From contig JADKCY010000003.1 in assembly GCA_016718605.1 (NCBI GenBank), forward strand, positions 992,001 through 1,056,000: 64,000 nt of DNA. The letters run 5' to 3'. The notes beneath the pieces were generated by a model. That model saw nothing but the letters and a program-made list of their open reading frames with translations. It was not told the DNA's origin and searched no databases. The position numbers and the translations under genes were made by a program. The DNA comes from Lysobacterales bacterium (GTDB lineage: Bacteria; Pseudomonadota; Gammaproteobacteria; Xanthomonadales; Xanthomonadaceae). Shown piece by piece: positions 1 through 7,753 of the stretch. The first letter of the stretch is position 1, and each line of letters opens with the position of its first letter.

Positions 1-206
1 AGTTCCCGGTCGACGCCGAGTCGATCACATTGTTCCGCGCCGAAGGGCGCGAAGTGTCCACGAGTAACACATGGGCGATGGAGATTCGCCCCGGCGAGCA
101 GTTCGTCTATGAGCTTTCGCGCCCGGGAGGACGACTGTTCCGTGTGGTGTTCGACCTCAGACAGCCGGTGGACGCGCCGCCTGCGCCTTGGGGCGCCGAG
201 CTTTGA
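1..206 (+). CDS. 3' end of an unidentified protein (left edge)
   Basis: An open frame runs in from the left edge and stops with TGA at 204-206, giving about 67 C-terminal residues (FPVDAESITLFRAEGREVS near the edge, ending PPAPWGAEL). The visible part has alternating polar and hydrophobic stretches (QFVYELS, LFRVVFDLRQP) suggesting a beta-rich terminal domain. It has no motif I recognise. It lies upstream of aspS on the same strand with a 261-base gap, so it need not share its transcript. The start and most of the protein lie outside the window, so no function is assigned. Confidence 0.6.
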   Translation, partial: FPVDAESITLFRAEGREVSTSNTWAMEIRPGEQFVYELSRPGGRLFRVVFDLRQPVDAPPAPWGAEL

Positions 207-467
207 CACGGCGTCGTAGGACTGGGCGGGCGTGAAAATGCCGGCGCTGGGCTTGGCTGTCGCGCCGAGTCTGGCCCCCGTCCGGATTGCGCTCCGGCGA
301 ATCAAGCGCTTGCGTGATTGATCTGCATGCGGGTCACGCATGGCCGGCAGAATCTCGGATTTGATCCGAGTTTGCCTGGAAAGTTTGCGGCCAGTGTCGC
401 CGAAGCCTACCATTTGCGGCCTTTCGTTCTGCCATCTGGCCGTGCCCGTTCCGGCCCCGGAGTTTCC

Positions 468-2228
468 ATGCGTAGCCATTATTGCGGTCTCGTCGACGAG
501 ACCCTGATCGGACAGTCGGTCACCTTGTGCGGTTGGACGGATGTCGCCCGCAATCTCGGCGGAGTGTGCTTCATCGATCTGCGTGACCATGAGGGCATCG
601 TGCAGGTGGTCATCGAGCCTGATCAGCGCGAGGTGTTCGCAGTGGCCGAGCAGGTTGGCTACGAAGATGTGCTGCGCGTGACCGGGTCGATTCGTGCGCG
701 TCACAGCACCAACGAAAAGCTGCGCAGCGGGCGCATCGAAGTGGTCGCAGAGCGCATTGAAATCCTCAACAAGGCGGCCAAGTTGCCGTTCTACTCGCAC
801 GAAAATCCTGGCGAGGACGTGCGCCTCAAATATCGCTATCTGGACATCCGTCGCCCGGAAATGCAGCGCATGCTGCGCAAGCGCACGGCACTGGTGCGCG
901 CGCTGCGCCACTACCTGGACTCGCGCGGTTTTCAGGACATCGAAACGCCGATCCTCACCAAGGCAACGCCGGAAGGCGCGCGCGACTATCTGGTGCCTTC
1001 GCGGGTTCACGCAGGCGAGTTTTTCGCGCTGCCGCAATCGCCACAGTTGTTCAAGCAGTTGCTGATGATGGCGGGCATGGACCGCTACTACCAGATCGCC
1101 CGATGCTTCCGCGACGAAGACCTGCGCGCGGATCGCCAGCCCGAGTTCACCCAACTCGACATGGAGTTCGCCTTCGTCGAAGAGCGCGACGTCCAGGACT
1201 TCGTCGAAGGCATGATCCGGCACATCTTCAAGCAAGTGCAGGAGGTCGAACTCGTCGCCCCATTCCCCCGCATCAGCTATGCCGAAGCCATGCGCCGCTT
1301 TGGGTCGGACAAGCCGGATCTGCGTATCGATCTGGAATTCACCGACATCGCTGCGTTGGTGACAAGCTGCGAATTCAAGGTGTTCACCGACTGGGCCAAT
1401 CATGAAGACGGTCGTGTGGTGGCATTGCGCGTACCGAACGCGACGCTGTCACGCAAACAGATCGATGACTATGCTGCCTTCGTGGCGCGCTACGGCGCCA
1501 AAGGTCTGGCGTGGATGCGCGTCGATGATCTCGCCAAGGGTCGCGAGGGCATCAACTCGCCGATTGCCAAGTTCCTGGACGAGACCGCATTGAACGCGAT
1601 ATTGGGAGCCACCGGGGCACAGAGCGGCGACATGATTTTCTTCGGTGCCGGTGTCTACAAGACCGTATGCGACTTCATGGGCGCGCTGCGACTGAAGGTC
1701 GGCAAGGATCTCGGTCGGGTCGAGAATGCGTGGAAGCCGCTGTGGGTGACCGACTTCCCGATGTTCGAGTGGGATGAAGAGGCTGCCCGCTACGTCGCTC
1801 TGCATCATCCCTTCACCGCGCCATCGGTGGATGACGTCGCCGATTTGCGCGCCAATGCGCGCATCGCGGTCAGCCGCGGCTATGACATGGTGCTGAATGG
1901 AAATGAGATCGGCGGTGGTTCGATTCGCATTCATCGGCCTGAAATGCAGTCGGCGGTGTTCGACCTGCTGGGCATCGGCGCGGAAGAGGCGGAAGCGAAG
2001 TTCGGCTTCCTGCTCGAAGCTCTGCGCTACGGCGCGCCGCCGCACGGCGGCATCGCCTTCGGCATTGATCGCATCGCGGCACTGATGGCCGGCACCGAAT
2101 CCATCCGCGACGTGATTGCCTTCCCCAAGACGGCCTCAGCGCAATGCCTGCTCACCAGCGCGCCCTCAACGGTCAGTGCGCCACAGTTGCAGGAATTGCA
2201 TATCAAGACCGACCTCAAGCCGGTTTGA
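468..2228 (+). CDS. aspS: Aspartyl-tRNA synthetase
   Basis: Class II aminoacyl-tRNA synthetase that charges tRNA-Asp in the cytoplasm. From ATG 468 it is 586 residues, the usual size for the bacterial enzyme. The frame is open further upstream to about 318, but the family N-terminus (MRSHYCGLVDETLIGQ) begins at 468. It shows the OB-fold anticodon domain (about 1-110), motif 2 (FRDEDLRADRQPEFTQLDME), the bacterial GAD insertion, and motif 3 (GGIAFGIDRIAALMAG). Residue 30 is Leu in the segment RNLGG. Non-discriminating bacterial AspRS, as in Pseudomonas aeruginosa, usually has His there, so this one may be the discriminating type. That point is inference. The 3' end overlaps the convergent minus-strand gene by 14 bases. 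Confidence 0.97.
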   Translation: MRSHYCGLVDETLIGQSVTLCGWTDVARNLGGVCFIDLRDHEGIVQVVIEPDQREVFAVAEQVGYEDVLRVTGSIRARHSTNEKLRSGRIEVVAERIEILNKAAKLPFYSHENPGEDVRLKYRYLDIRRPEMQRMLRKRTALVRALRHYLDSRGFQDIETPILTKATPEGARDYLVPSRVHAGEFFALPQSPQLFKQLLMMAGMDRYYQIARCFRDEDLRADRQPEFTQLDMEFAFVEERDVQDFVEGMIRHIFKQVQEVELVAPFPRISYAEAMRRFGSDKPDLRIDLEFTDIAALVTSCEFKVFTDWANHEDGRVVALRVPNATLSRKQIDDYAAFVARYGAKGLAWMRVDDLAKGREGINSPIAKFLDETALNAILGATGAQSGDMIFFGAGVYKTVCDFMGALRLKVGKDLGRVENAWKPLWVTDFPMFEWDEEAARYVALHHPFTAPSVDDVADLRANARIAVSRGYDMVLNGNEIGGGSIRIHRPEMQSAVFDLLGIGAEEAEAKFGFLLEALRYGAPPHGGIAFGIDRIAALMAGTESIRDVIAFPKTASAQCLLTSAPSTVSAPQLQELHIKTDLKPV

Positions 2229-2562
2229 GGTGCTTCAGTGTGCGCGGTGAGGCTTTGCGCCTTGCCGTGCTTCTGAGCGGCGTGTTGCGACGTGAACGCG
2301 GCGCGACCACCAGTTGCCCCTGGTTTCGCGACACCGCATTGACCTGCGGATGCGCCAACCCGAGCAAGCGCAGCAGGGTCAGGCTGAGCCCTGGCCAGAC
2401 CACTGCCCAGAACGGCAGCCAGCCAAACCACAGAGAGCGCTGGTGCATCGGGCCCAGCAGTACCAACACTGTGCCAGCCAGTAACCATAGCCAGAGTCCC
2501 AGACGCAAGCGCTGTTGGACGCAATCCCTATCGGCAACACGGATCGTTGTAAGAGACGACAT
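2215..2562 (-). CDS. Small two-helix membrane protein, unknown function
   Basis: A 115-residue protein with two strongly hydrophobic segments (LWLWLLAGTVLVLLGP and WLPFWAVVWPGLSLTLLRLL) and a basic C-terminal tail rich in Arg and Lys (APRSRRNTPLRSTARRK). ATG 2562 is chosen because GGAG sits 8 bases upstream on the minus strand. The frame can be extended to 2589 without such a site. It lies 36 bases or more downstream of the patatin gene on the same strand, so it could be the last gene of the WYL-patatin group. Its stop overlaps the end of aspS. The layout (two helices, cytoplasmic basic tail) resembles many small inner-membrane proteins of xanthomonads. No function can be named. Confidence 0.7.
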   Translation of the reverse strand: MSSLTTIRVADRDCVQQRLRLGLWLWLLAGTVLVLLGPMHQRSLWFGWLPFWAVVWPGLSLTLLRLLGLAHPQVNAVSRNQGQLVVAPRSRRNTPLRSTARRKASPRTLKHLKPA

Positions 2563-2625
2563 GCGAGGTTCTCCAGTGCGGGAGTACACAGCCTGAGCGC
2601 CCTTCGTCTCAGCAGTTGAGACAGC

Positions 2626-3567
2626 TCACAGCGAACGCTGCGAGCGCCAATCCGCCAGCGCTTCGGTTGCCGCTTCGCGGCCGATGTCGATCAACTCTGG
2701 CGCACGCCAGAATTCATAGAACATGGCACTGTCGCGCGGCACGCGGATCACGATGTCGGGTGGATCCATCGCCAGTTGCATACGCCCGAGTTGCGCCTGC
2801 ATGGTATCCAGCGAACGTGCCATCAGGTCCACCAAGCCCGGGGATGGCGGAACCGCGGGCGTATCACGACGTTCGGCAAAGCCTGCCGTAATCGATTCAA
2901 TGAACGCGCTGACGCGCGCACGGTAGCCCTCGCCTGCAGGCGTGGGCACTGGCTTTGCGATGACTTTGTCACCTTGCATCCAGGGCCGGTGGGGATTGAT
3001 CGCATTGACCTCCACCGCCACCACCACATCGGCGTGCATCTGGCGGGTGGCCGCAATGGGCACTGGTGCCAGCAGACCGCCATCGACCAAGTCGCGACCG
3101 TTCAGACGATGCGGAGTGAAAACACCCGGTATCGCAATGGAGGCACGGATCGCATCGAACAATGGGCCGCGATTGAGCCAAACCTCACGCTGTGCATGCA
3201 GGTCAGTGGCCACTGCGGTGAACGGAATCGGCAGATTCTCGATGGCGTGTTCGCCGACCAGTTCCCGCAGCACACCAATGATGCGTTCGCCACGAATCAG
3301 TCCGGGCACGCCGAAGCCGAAGTCCAACAGTCGCAGCACATCACTGCGTTGCAGCGCACAAATCCAATCGCGGTAATTGCTCAGGCTTCCGGCGGCGTGA
3401 ATCCCACCGACCAGAGCTCCCATCGACGATCCGGCGATTCCCGCGATGCGAAAGCCCTCGCGCTGCAAGGCTTCAATCACACCGATGTGCGCCAAGCCGC
3501 GTGCCCCGCCGGAGCCCAGCACCAGCGCCGCCGAGGGCTGGTGTGTGGTCAACTCAACCACCGGCAT
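2626..3567 (-). CDS. Patatin-like phospholipase, RssA type
   Basis: A 313-residue patatin-family protein, predicted to be a serine acyl hydrolase. The oxyanion-hole glycine loop is at residues 19-30 (SGGARGLAHIGV), the nucleophile elbow GSSMG at 46-50 with Ser48, and the catalytic Asp in VDGG at about 162. This completes the Ser-Asp dyad. The size and the lack of extra domains match RssA-like cytoplasmic proteins rather than the secreted ExoU or PlpD types. No signal peptide is visible. ATG 3567 overlaps the end of the upstream WYL regulator gene by 14 bases, so the two are probably translationally coupled. Substrate unknown. Confidence 0.9.
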   Translation of the reverse strand: MPVVELTTHQPSAALVLGSGGARGLAHIGVIEALQREGFRIAGIAGSSMGALVGGIHAAGSLSNYRDWICALQRSDVLRLLDFGFGVPGLIRGERIIGVLRELVGEHAIENLPIPFTAVATDLHAQREVWLNRGPLFDAIRASIAIPGVFTPHRLNGRDLVDGGLLAPVPIAATRQMHADVVVAVEVNAINPHRPWMQGDKVIAKPVPTPAGEGYRARVSAFIESITAGFAERRDTPAVPPSPGLVDLMARSLDTMQAQLGRMQLAMDPPDIVIRVPRDSAMFYEFWRAPELIDIGREAATEALADWRSQRSL

Positions 3568-4540
3568 AGGCCGCCGATGCCAGTTGCAGAAGGATGCGCG
3601 CTTCCTGTCGCAGTGAAGGTGGCGCGATCACTTCGGCATCCGGGCCGTACTTCAGAATATCCATGAGCAACTCACGCGGATGACTGTAGGGCAGTTTCAA
3701 TTCGTAGCGACCGTCCGGCAGAAAACGGCCTTCCTGCTTCGAGTGCCAATGCTCGTCCGCCACCCAACGCGCCGCATGCGCGGAAAACACGAGGGTTGCG
3801 ACCGCTTTCGGGGTACCGGAAAAAATCCCGTAGCTCGAACTCAGATGTTGCTTCAACGCGTCTTCGGGAACATCCACCGCGATCTCATCAAGGCTTTGCG
3901 CCTGCCGAATGCGATCCAGAGCAAAGCTGCGCAGGGCTTCGCGATCATGATCCCAAGCATCCAGATACCAGTGATCGCGGTAATGCGTCAGACGCTGCGG
4001 CGATACTCGACGTTGCGTCGGTGTGTCGGTCGATCGCGCACGATAGTCGAAACGCAGTCGTTTGCGTTCCAGCACCGCGCTGGCCACAGGGCGAAAACTG
4101 GTCTGCTCCTGCGCACGACTGGCGTAGCCGATCACACGAATGCGCTCCAGGGGCCAACGCTTGCCGCCCGCTTGCTCAGCCAACAGCGCATCGATGCGAC
4201 TGCGCAATGGCTCCAATGCCTCTGCCAGCAACTCCGAACCTGCACCGGTGCGTGCCAATAGCTGCTGCGCGGCCAACAATGCATGCAATTCGTCCGCGCT
4301 CAGCCACAAGCCTGGCAACTCGAAACGCTGCCCTTCGCCTGAGGCGTAGAAAAATCCCGGCGGGTCTTCGGAGGACTCCAAGGGCGCACCGAGTTGATCG
4401 CGCAGAAAGGCGACATCGCGATAAAGCGAAGCACGCGAGCATTGCAACTCGTCGATCAGGCGCGGCGCAGGAATGGGATAGCGCGCCTGACTGAGCAGAC
4501 GATGCAAATTGTGGATGCGTTCGATCTGGCGCTTTTCCAT
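3554..4540 (-). CDS. WYL-domain transcriptional regulator (YafY/PafC type)
   Basis: A 328-residue regulator. The N-terminus (MEKRQIERIHNLHRLLSQ) leads into a winged helix-turn-helix with a recognition segment CSRASLYRDVAFL. It is followed by a WYL sensor domain containing DHWYLDAW and FDYRARST. The domain order is that of YafY/PafC proteins, which bind DNA and sense a ligand, often nucleic acid or a nucleotide. ATG 4540 is preferred over the open extension to 4621 because the family starts with this helix. It faces the TonB-like gene at 4676 across 135 bases, which probably hold its own promoter. It overlaps the following patatin gene, a likely co-transcribed target or partner. Confidence 0.9.
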   Translation of the reverse strand: MEKRQIERIHNLHRLLSQARYPIPAPRLIDELQCSRASLYRDVAFLRDQLGAPLESSEDPPGFFYASGEGQRFELPGLWLSADELHALLAAQQLLARTGAGSELLAEALEPLRSRIDALLAEQAGGKRWPLERIRVIGYASRAQEQTSFRPVASAVLERKRLRFDYRARSTDTPTQRRVSPQRLTHYRDHWYLDAWDHDREALRSFALDRIRQAQSLDEIAVDVPEDALKQHLSSSYGIFSGTPKAVATLVFSAHAARWVADEHWHSKQEGRFLPDGRYELKLPYSHPRELLMDILKYGPDAEVIAPPSLRQEARILLQLASAAYAGG

Positions 4541-4675
4541 GCGCGCATTGTGCCTCAAGGATGGCCTGGACACCGCCGTCAAGCCAGCGTGCGAGGGTGA
4601 ACGCGTTGGCGAGTCCAGCACGGCTCACACGCTGGATTAACTTACGACTAACCCCACTGCCATTAGCCTTGATTA

Positions 4676-5329
4676 ATGTCGGATGCACTCGCCATCGCTG
4701 CCAAACGCCCGCTGCCCTTTGCCCGCGAGCCGGCCATTCCCGGCTTGCGCCGAACTGCGATCGCGCTGACCTTGGTCATTCAGGCCGTGCTGGCGGTTTT
4801 CGTGTTGAGTCAGATTGAACGCAGCAATGCGCCACCTGACGACGACGCCGCATTGCAGGTCGAGTGGATTCGTGCCGAGCGACCACCCTCGCGCGATCTG
4901 GCGCCGCCAGCGCTGTCGACAGCTGCGATTGCCGTCAAGGTGCGTCAACCTCCTCCAGTAGTCTCACTGACGGTCTTACCGACCGCACCAGAAGCCATCG
5001 CGCCAGCGGCGCCGCGGACTCAACGCCGCCTGCAAGATCAACTGCCGGGCTGGCTCGACACACCAGCGCCGCCGGTGCGTTCCGTCGATTCCTGGCGTGG
5101 TCGACCCGCGCCCCGATTGCCCGGCCGCGAGGAAGCGTTCGTCGAAGGCATCCACACGCGTGATCGCCCCTCCCCGCAACAGCGCGTGCAGGCCATCACC
5201 GGAATGCTGTTTGGTGCACGTGACTATGATTGCGCCGATGTCGCCCGCAAGATGCGTTCGGACATCACGAATACCGAACGCCGCCAACTGATCGAGGAGG
5301 AACGGCGGATGTGTGGCGGGCGTCGCTGA
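4676..5329 (+). CDS. Proline-rich single-pass membrane protein, TonB-like layout
   Basis: A 217-residue protein with a short cytoplasmic N-terminus, one transmembrane helix at about residues 27-46 (TAIALTLVIQAVLAVFVLS), then a long Pro/Ala-rich periplasmic linker. The C-terminal part, about residues 160-217, is polar and contains two Cys (YDCADVARKM, RRMCGGRR) that could form a disulfide. The layout recalls TonB-type energy transducers, but I see no clear TonB C-terminal domain. It is probably an unnamed xanthomonad family. It is divergent from the WYL regulator, 135 bases away, and upstream of the AMP nucleosidase gene. Function not assigned. Confidence 0.75.
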   Translation: MSDALAIAAKRPLPFAREPAIPGLRRTAIALTLVIQAVLAVFVLSQIERSNAPPDDDAALQVEWIRAERPPSRDLAPPALSTAAIAVKVRQPPPVVSLTVLPTAPEAIAPAAPRTQRRLQDQLPGWLDTPAPPVRSVDSWRGRPAPRLPGREEAFVEGIHTRDRPSPQQRVQAITGMLFGARDYDCADVARKMRSDITNTERRQLIEEERRMCGGRR

Positions 5330-5465
5330 CCATATGCCGCACCGGCGCGAGCCGCAGCGCAACAGGCGCACCACGGTCCGGATCGTTACACTGTGTCCCG
5401 AGTTTGCTTGTTCGCGGTCTGTTTCGGCGTGGCGTCGCCGACGATGCACTTGGAAAACCATAACA

Positions 5466-6239
5466 ATGAAAGACAAGTCAGAAATCGTCTCCAACTGGTT
5501 ACCGCGCTACACCGGTTTGGCCTTGGATCAATTCGGACAGCACATTCTGCTGACCAACTTCGGAGGCTATCTCACCACCTTCAGTCGTCTGACCGGTGCC
5601 GAGATTGTTGGCCTTGATCGTCCGATGCCCAGCGCCACCGCCGATGGCATCACGATGATCAATTTCGGCATGGGCAGCGCCAATGCTGCCACCATGATGG
5701 ACTTGCTGAGCGCCATCTCGCCCAAGGCCGTGTTGTTCCTCGGTAAATGCGGTGGGCTCAAACGCAAGAACGAACTGGGTGATCTGGTGCTGCCAATTGC
5801 CGCCATCCGCGGCGAAGGCACGTCCAACGACTACCTGCCTCCCGAAGTCCCCGCATTGCCCGCGTTTGCCCTGCAGCGTGCGGTCTCAACCATGATTCGC
5901 GATCTTGACCACGACTACTGGACCGGCACCGTCTACACCACCAACCGGCGCGTCTGGGAGCATGACGAGGCGTTCAAGGACTACCTGCGTAAGCTGCGCT
6001 GCATGGCCATCGACATGGAGACCGCGACGATATTCGCGGCGGGGTTCGCCAACAGCATTCCCAGTGGCGCGCTGCTGCTGGTCTCCGACCAACCGATGAT
6101 TCCCGAAGGCGTCAAGACCGAAGCCTCGGACAAGAAAATCACCGAGAATTTCGTCGAACGCCATATTCAAATTGGTATCGAAGCGCTGCGGCTGATTCGG
6201 CGCCACGGCAAGTCGGTCAAGCACTTGCGGTTCGATTGA
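5466..6239 (+). CDS. amn: AMP nucleosidase, short form
   Basis: A 257-residue nucleoside phosphorylase-fold protein resembling the short AMP nucleosidases of xanthomonads and Bacteroidetes, which hydrolyse AMP to adenine and ribose 5-phosphate. Features are the phosphate/ribose loop (MINFGMGSANAATMMDLL), the GKCGGLK segment, the Glu-containing purine-site motif (AIDMETATIFAAGF), and the late Asp motif (LLVSDQPMIPEGVK). It lacks the large N-terminal domain of E. coli Amn. The frame is open upstream to 5313, but the family N-terminus MKDKSEIVSNWLPRYTG starts at 5466. Other PNP/UDP-family activities cannot be excluded from sequence alone. Confidence 0.85.
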   Translation: MKDKSEIVSNWLPRYTGLALDQFGQHILLTNFGGYLTTFSRLTGAEIVGLDRPMPSATADGITMINFGMGSANAATMMDLLSAISPKAVLFLGKCGGLKRKNELGDLVLPIAAIRGEGTSNDYLPPEVPALPAFALQRAVSTMIRDLDHDYWTGTVYTTNRRVWEHDEAFKDYLRKLRCMAIDMETATIFAAGFANSIPSGALLLVSDQPMIPEGVKTEASDKKITENFVERHIQIGIEALRLIRRHGKSVKHLRFD

Positions 6240-6270
6240 GCATTGGCGATGCGGCACGTCACTGACCAAG

Positions 6271-6600
6271 TCAGTTACTGGCCGCCTCCCAAAGAAACGT
6301 AAACGAGATGACGTCCGGGGTAGGTTTGCCTTCGGTGAACCTCACCTTGCACGCAAAGTCCTGTTGCTGAGGTTGGCTGCCCTGCTTGCTGAGAAAGCTG
6401 ACGACGCGCAACTCGATCGTGCCATCCGGATTGACGGAAAGGGTTTTCTCACTGCGCCCCCGATCAATTTCGAACGAGCCGCCGTCGCGCTGTAACGCCG
6501 CTTCGGCAGAAGCAAAACACGCCTCTAAAGCCGCCTCATGGGAACCGCCACCACAGGCCGTCAGCCCAAGCATGGCAACTATCGAAACCCACTTACGCAT
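6271..6600 (-). CDS. Small predicted lipoprotein
   Basis: A 109-residue protein starting MRKWVSIVAMLGLTACGGG. The N-terminus is a classical lipoprotein signal with the lipobox LTAC, and Cys16 is the likely lipidation site. The mature part is polar and includes a second pair of Cys (EACFASAEAAL and DFACKVRF). The strand pattern TIELRVVSFLSK is compatible with a small beta domain. ATG 6600 is used because it makes the signal peptide begin at the protein start. It lies between the amn gene (convergent) and the glutaredoxin fusion gene upstream on the same strand. Function unknown. Confidence 0.75.
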   Translation of the reverse strand: MRKWVSIVAMLGLTACGGGSHEAALEACFASAEAALQRDGGSFEIDRGRSEKTLSVNPDGTIELRVVSFLSKQGSQPQQQDFACKVRFTEGKPTPDVISFTFLWEAASN

Positions 6601-6726
6601 GACAGCCTCCCGTCTGGATGCGGCTCCACAGTGGACGCCGCGTGGTTTCAACGCGCTCTGCGGCGCTTCGTTGTAGCCTCCATGCAAAACCTCAGCCATC
6701 CCCGCCAGTCACCGCGACGGTGCCAC

Positions 6727-7656
6727 TCAATAGCGCGGCACACTGCGGTCAATCTGTTGCGACCACGCCTCAATACCACCTTCGACATTGAACACCTCCC
6801 GGAAGCCCAAGCCGCGGAAATGCGCCGCCGCCTGCGCGCTTGAGATGCCGTGGTGGCAAAGAAAGGCCAATGCCTGATCCTTCGGCAACGCCTCCAACTG
6901 CGGCGCGGAATCCTCGTTGAGCACCTGATGTGGGTGCGGAAAGGTCGCAAAACCGCGATCCGAATCCGGTCGCACATCGATCACCGTGATGTCATTGCGG
7001 GCGATGCGCTCAGCCAGCGCTTGCACCGTCAGCGGCTGTACCGCCGGTGGCGCGTTTGGGTTACGAATCGACAGTCCTGCGCCACGCACATCCTCGACCC
7101 AGTCTATTTCCAGTCCGCGCGCGCGCGGTGCGCTGGCGAGGTCGAAGTGCACGCGGATGCCCTGCGACTCGGCAACGATCTCCTGCCCAGTGACAGGCTT
7201 CAGTTGGAACTGCGCGTTGAAACGACCATCAATACCCAGATGCAGCACTAAAGAGGGATCGTTACTCTGCATGGCCGACCGAATGGCATCAGCCGCTGCC
7301 GGTGTGATCTGGATTTCGGGTGGTGTGCGATCTGGCGCGGCAACCCCGAATAGCGCATGCAACTCACCCGAGTTCAACATCGATTCGATGATGTCGCTAC
7401 CACCGACCAGTTCACCTTGAACATAGAGCTGCGGAATCGTCGGCCAACTGCCGTAGAGCTTGATGCCCTCGCGAATATCTGCATCCGCCAGCACATCGAC
7501 GGTATGGAACGCATCCACCACAGCAGACAAAGCGCCAACTGCCTTCGCCGAAAACCCACAGCGCGGCGCGCTCGCTGTTCCCTTCATGAACAGCACCACG
7601 CGATGCTGATTCAGCAGCGAGTCGATACGGGAACGCAGGGCAGGATCAAGCGACAT
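6727..7656 (-). CDS. Grx4-type monothiol glutaredoxin fused to IscA-like and rhodanese domains
   Basis: A 309-residue three-domain protein. Residues 1-105 are a monothiol glutaredoxin with the CGFS active site at 33-36, the type that carries Fe-S clusters with glutathione. Residues about 113-203 resemble an A-type Fe-S carrier: the start ITPAAADAIRSAM and the segment GLEIDWVEDVRGAGLSIRNP match the family. The cluster-binding cysteines are absent; no Cys occurs between residues 37 and 266. Residues about 208-309 are a rhodanese with active-site loop CHHGISS and Cys267. A role in Fe-S cluster or sulfur trafficking in the cytoplasm is likely. ATG 7656 is the family start. It is divergent from the sulfotransferase gene, 97 bases away. 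Confidence 0.92.
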   Translation of the reverse strand: MSLDPALRSRIDSLLNQHRVVLFMKGTASAPRCGFSAKAVGALSAVVDAFHTVDVLADADIREGIKLYGSWPTIPQLYVQGELVGGSDIIESMLNSGELHALFGVAAPDRTPPEIQITPAAADAIRSAMQSNDPSLVLHLGIDGRFNAQFQLKPVTGQEIVAESQGIRVHFDLASAPRARGLEIDWVEDVRGAGLSIRNPNAPPAVQPLTVQALAERIARNDITVIDVRPDSDRGFATFPHPHQVLNEDSAPQLEALPKDQALAFLCHHGISSAQAAAHFRGLGFREVFNVEGGIEAWSQQIDRSVPRY

Positions 7657-7753
7657 CGGAAAGTCCAGAACATGATGGGTGTCACAGTGTAACGCGCTCA
7701 ATGGTGTATGGCGTGCCAAGAGCGTGCGACACCCATGCGATGATGAGATCAAC

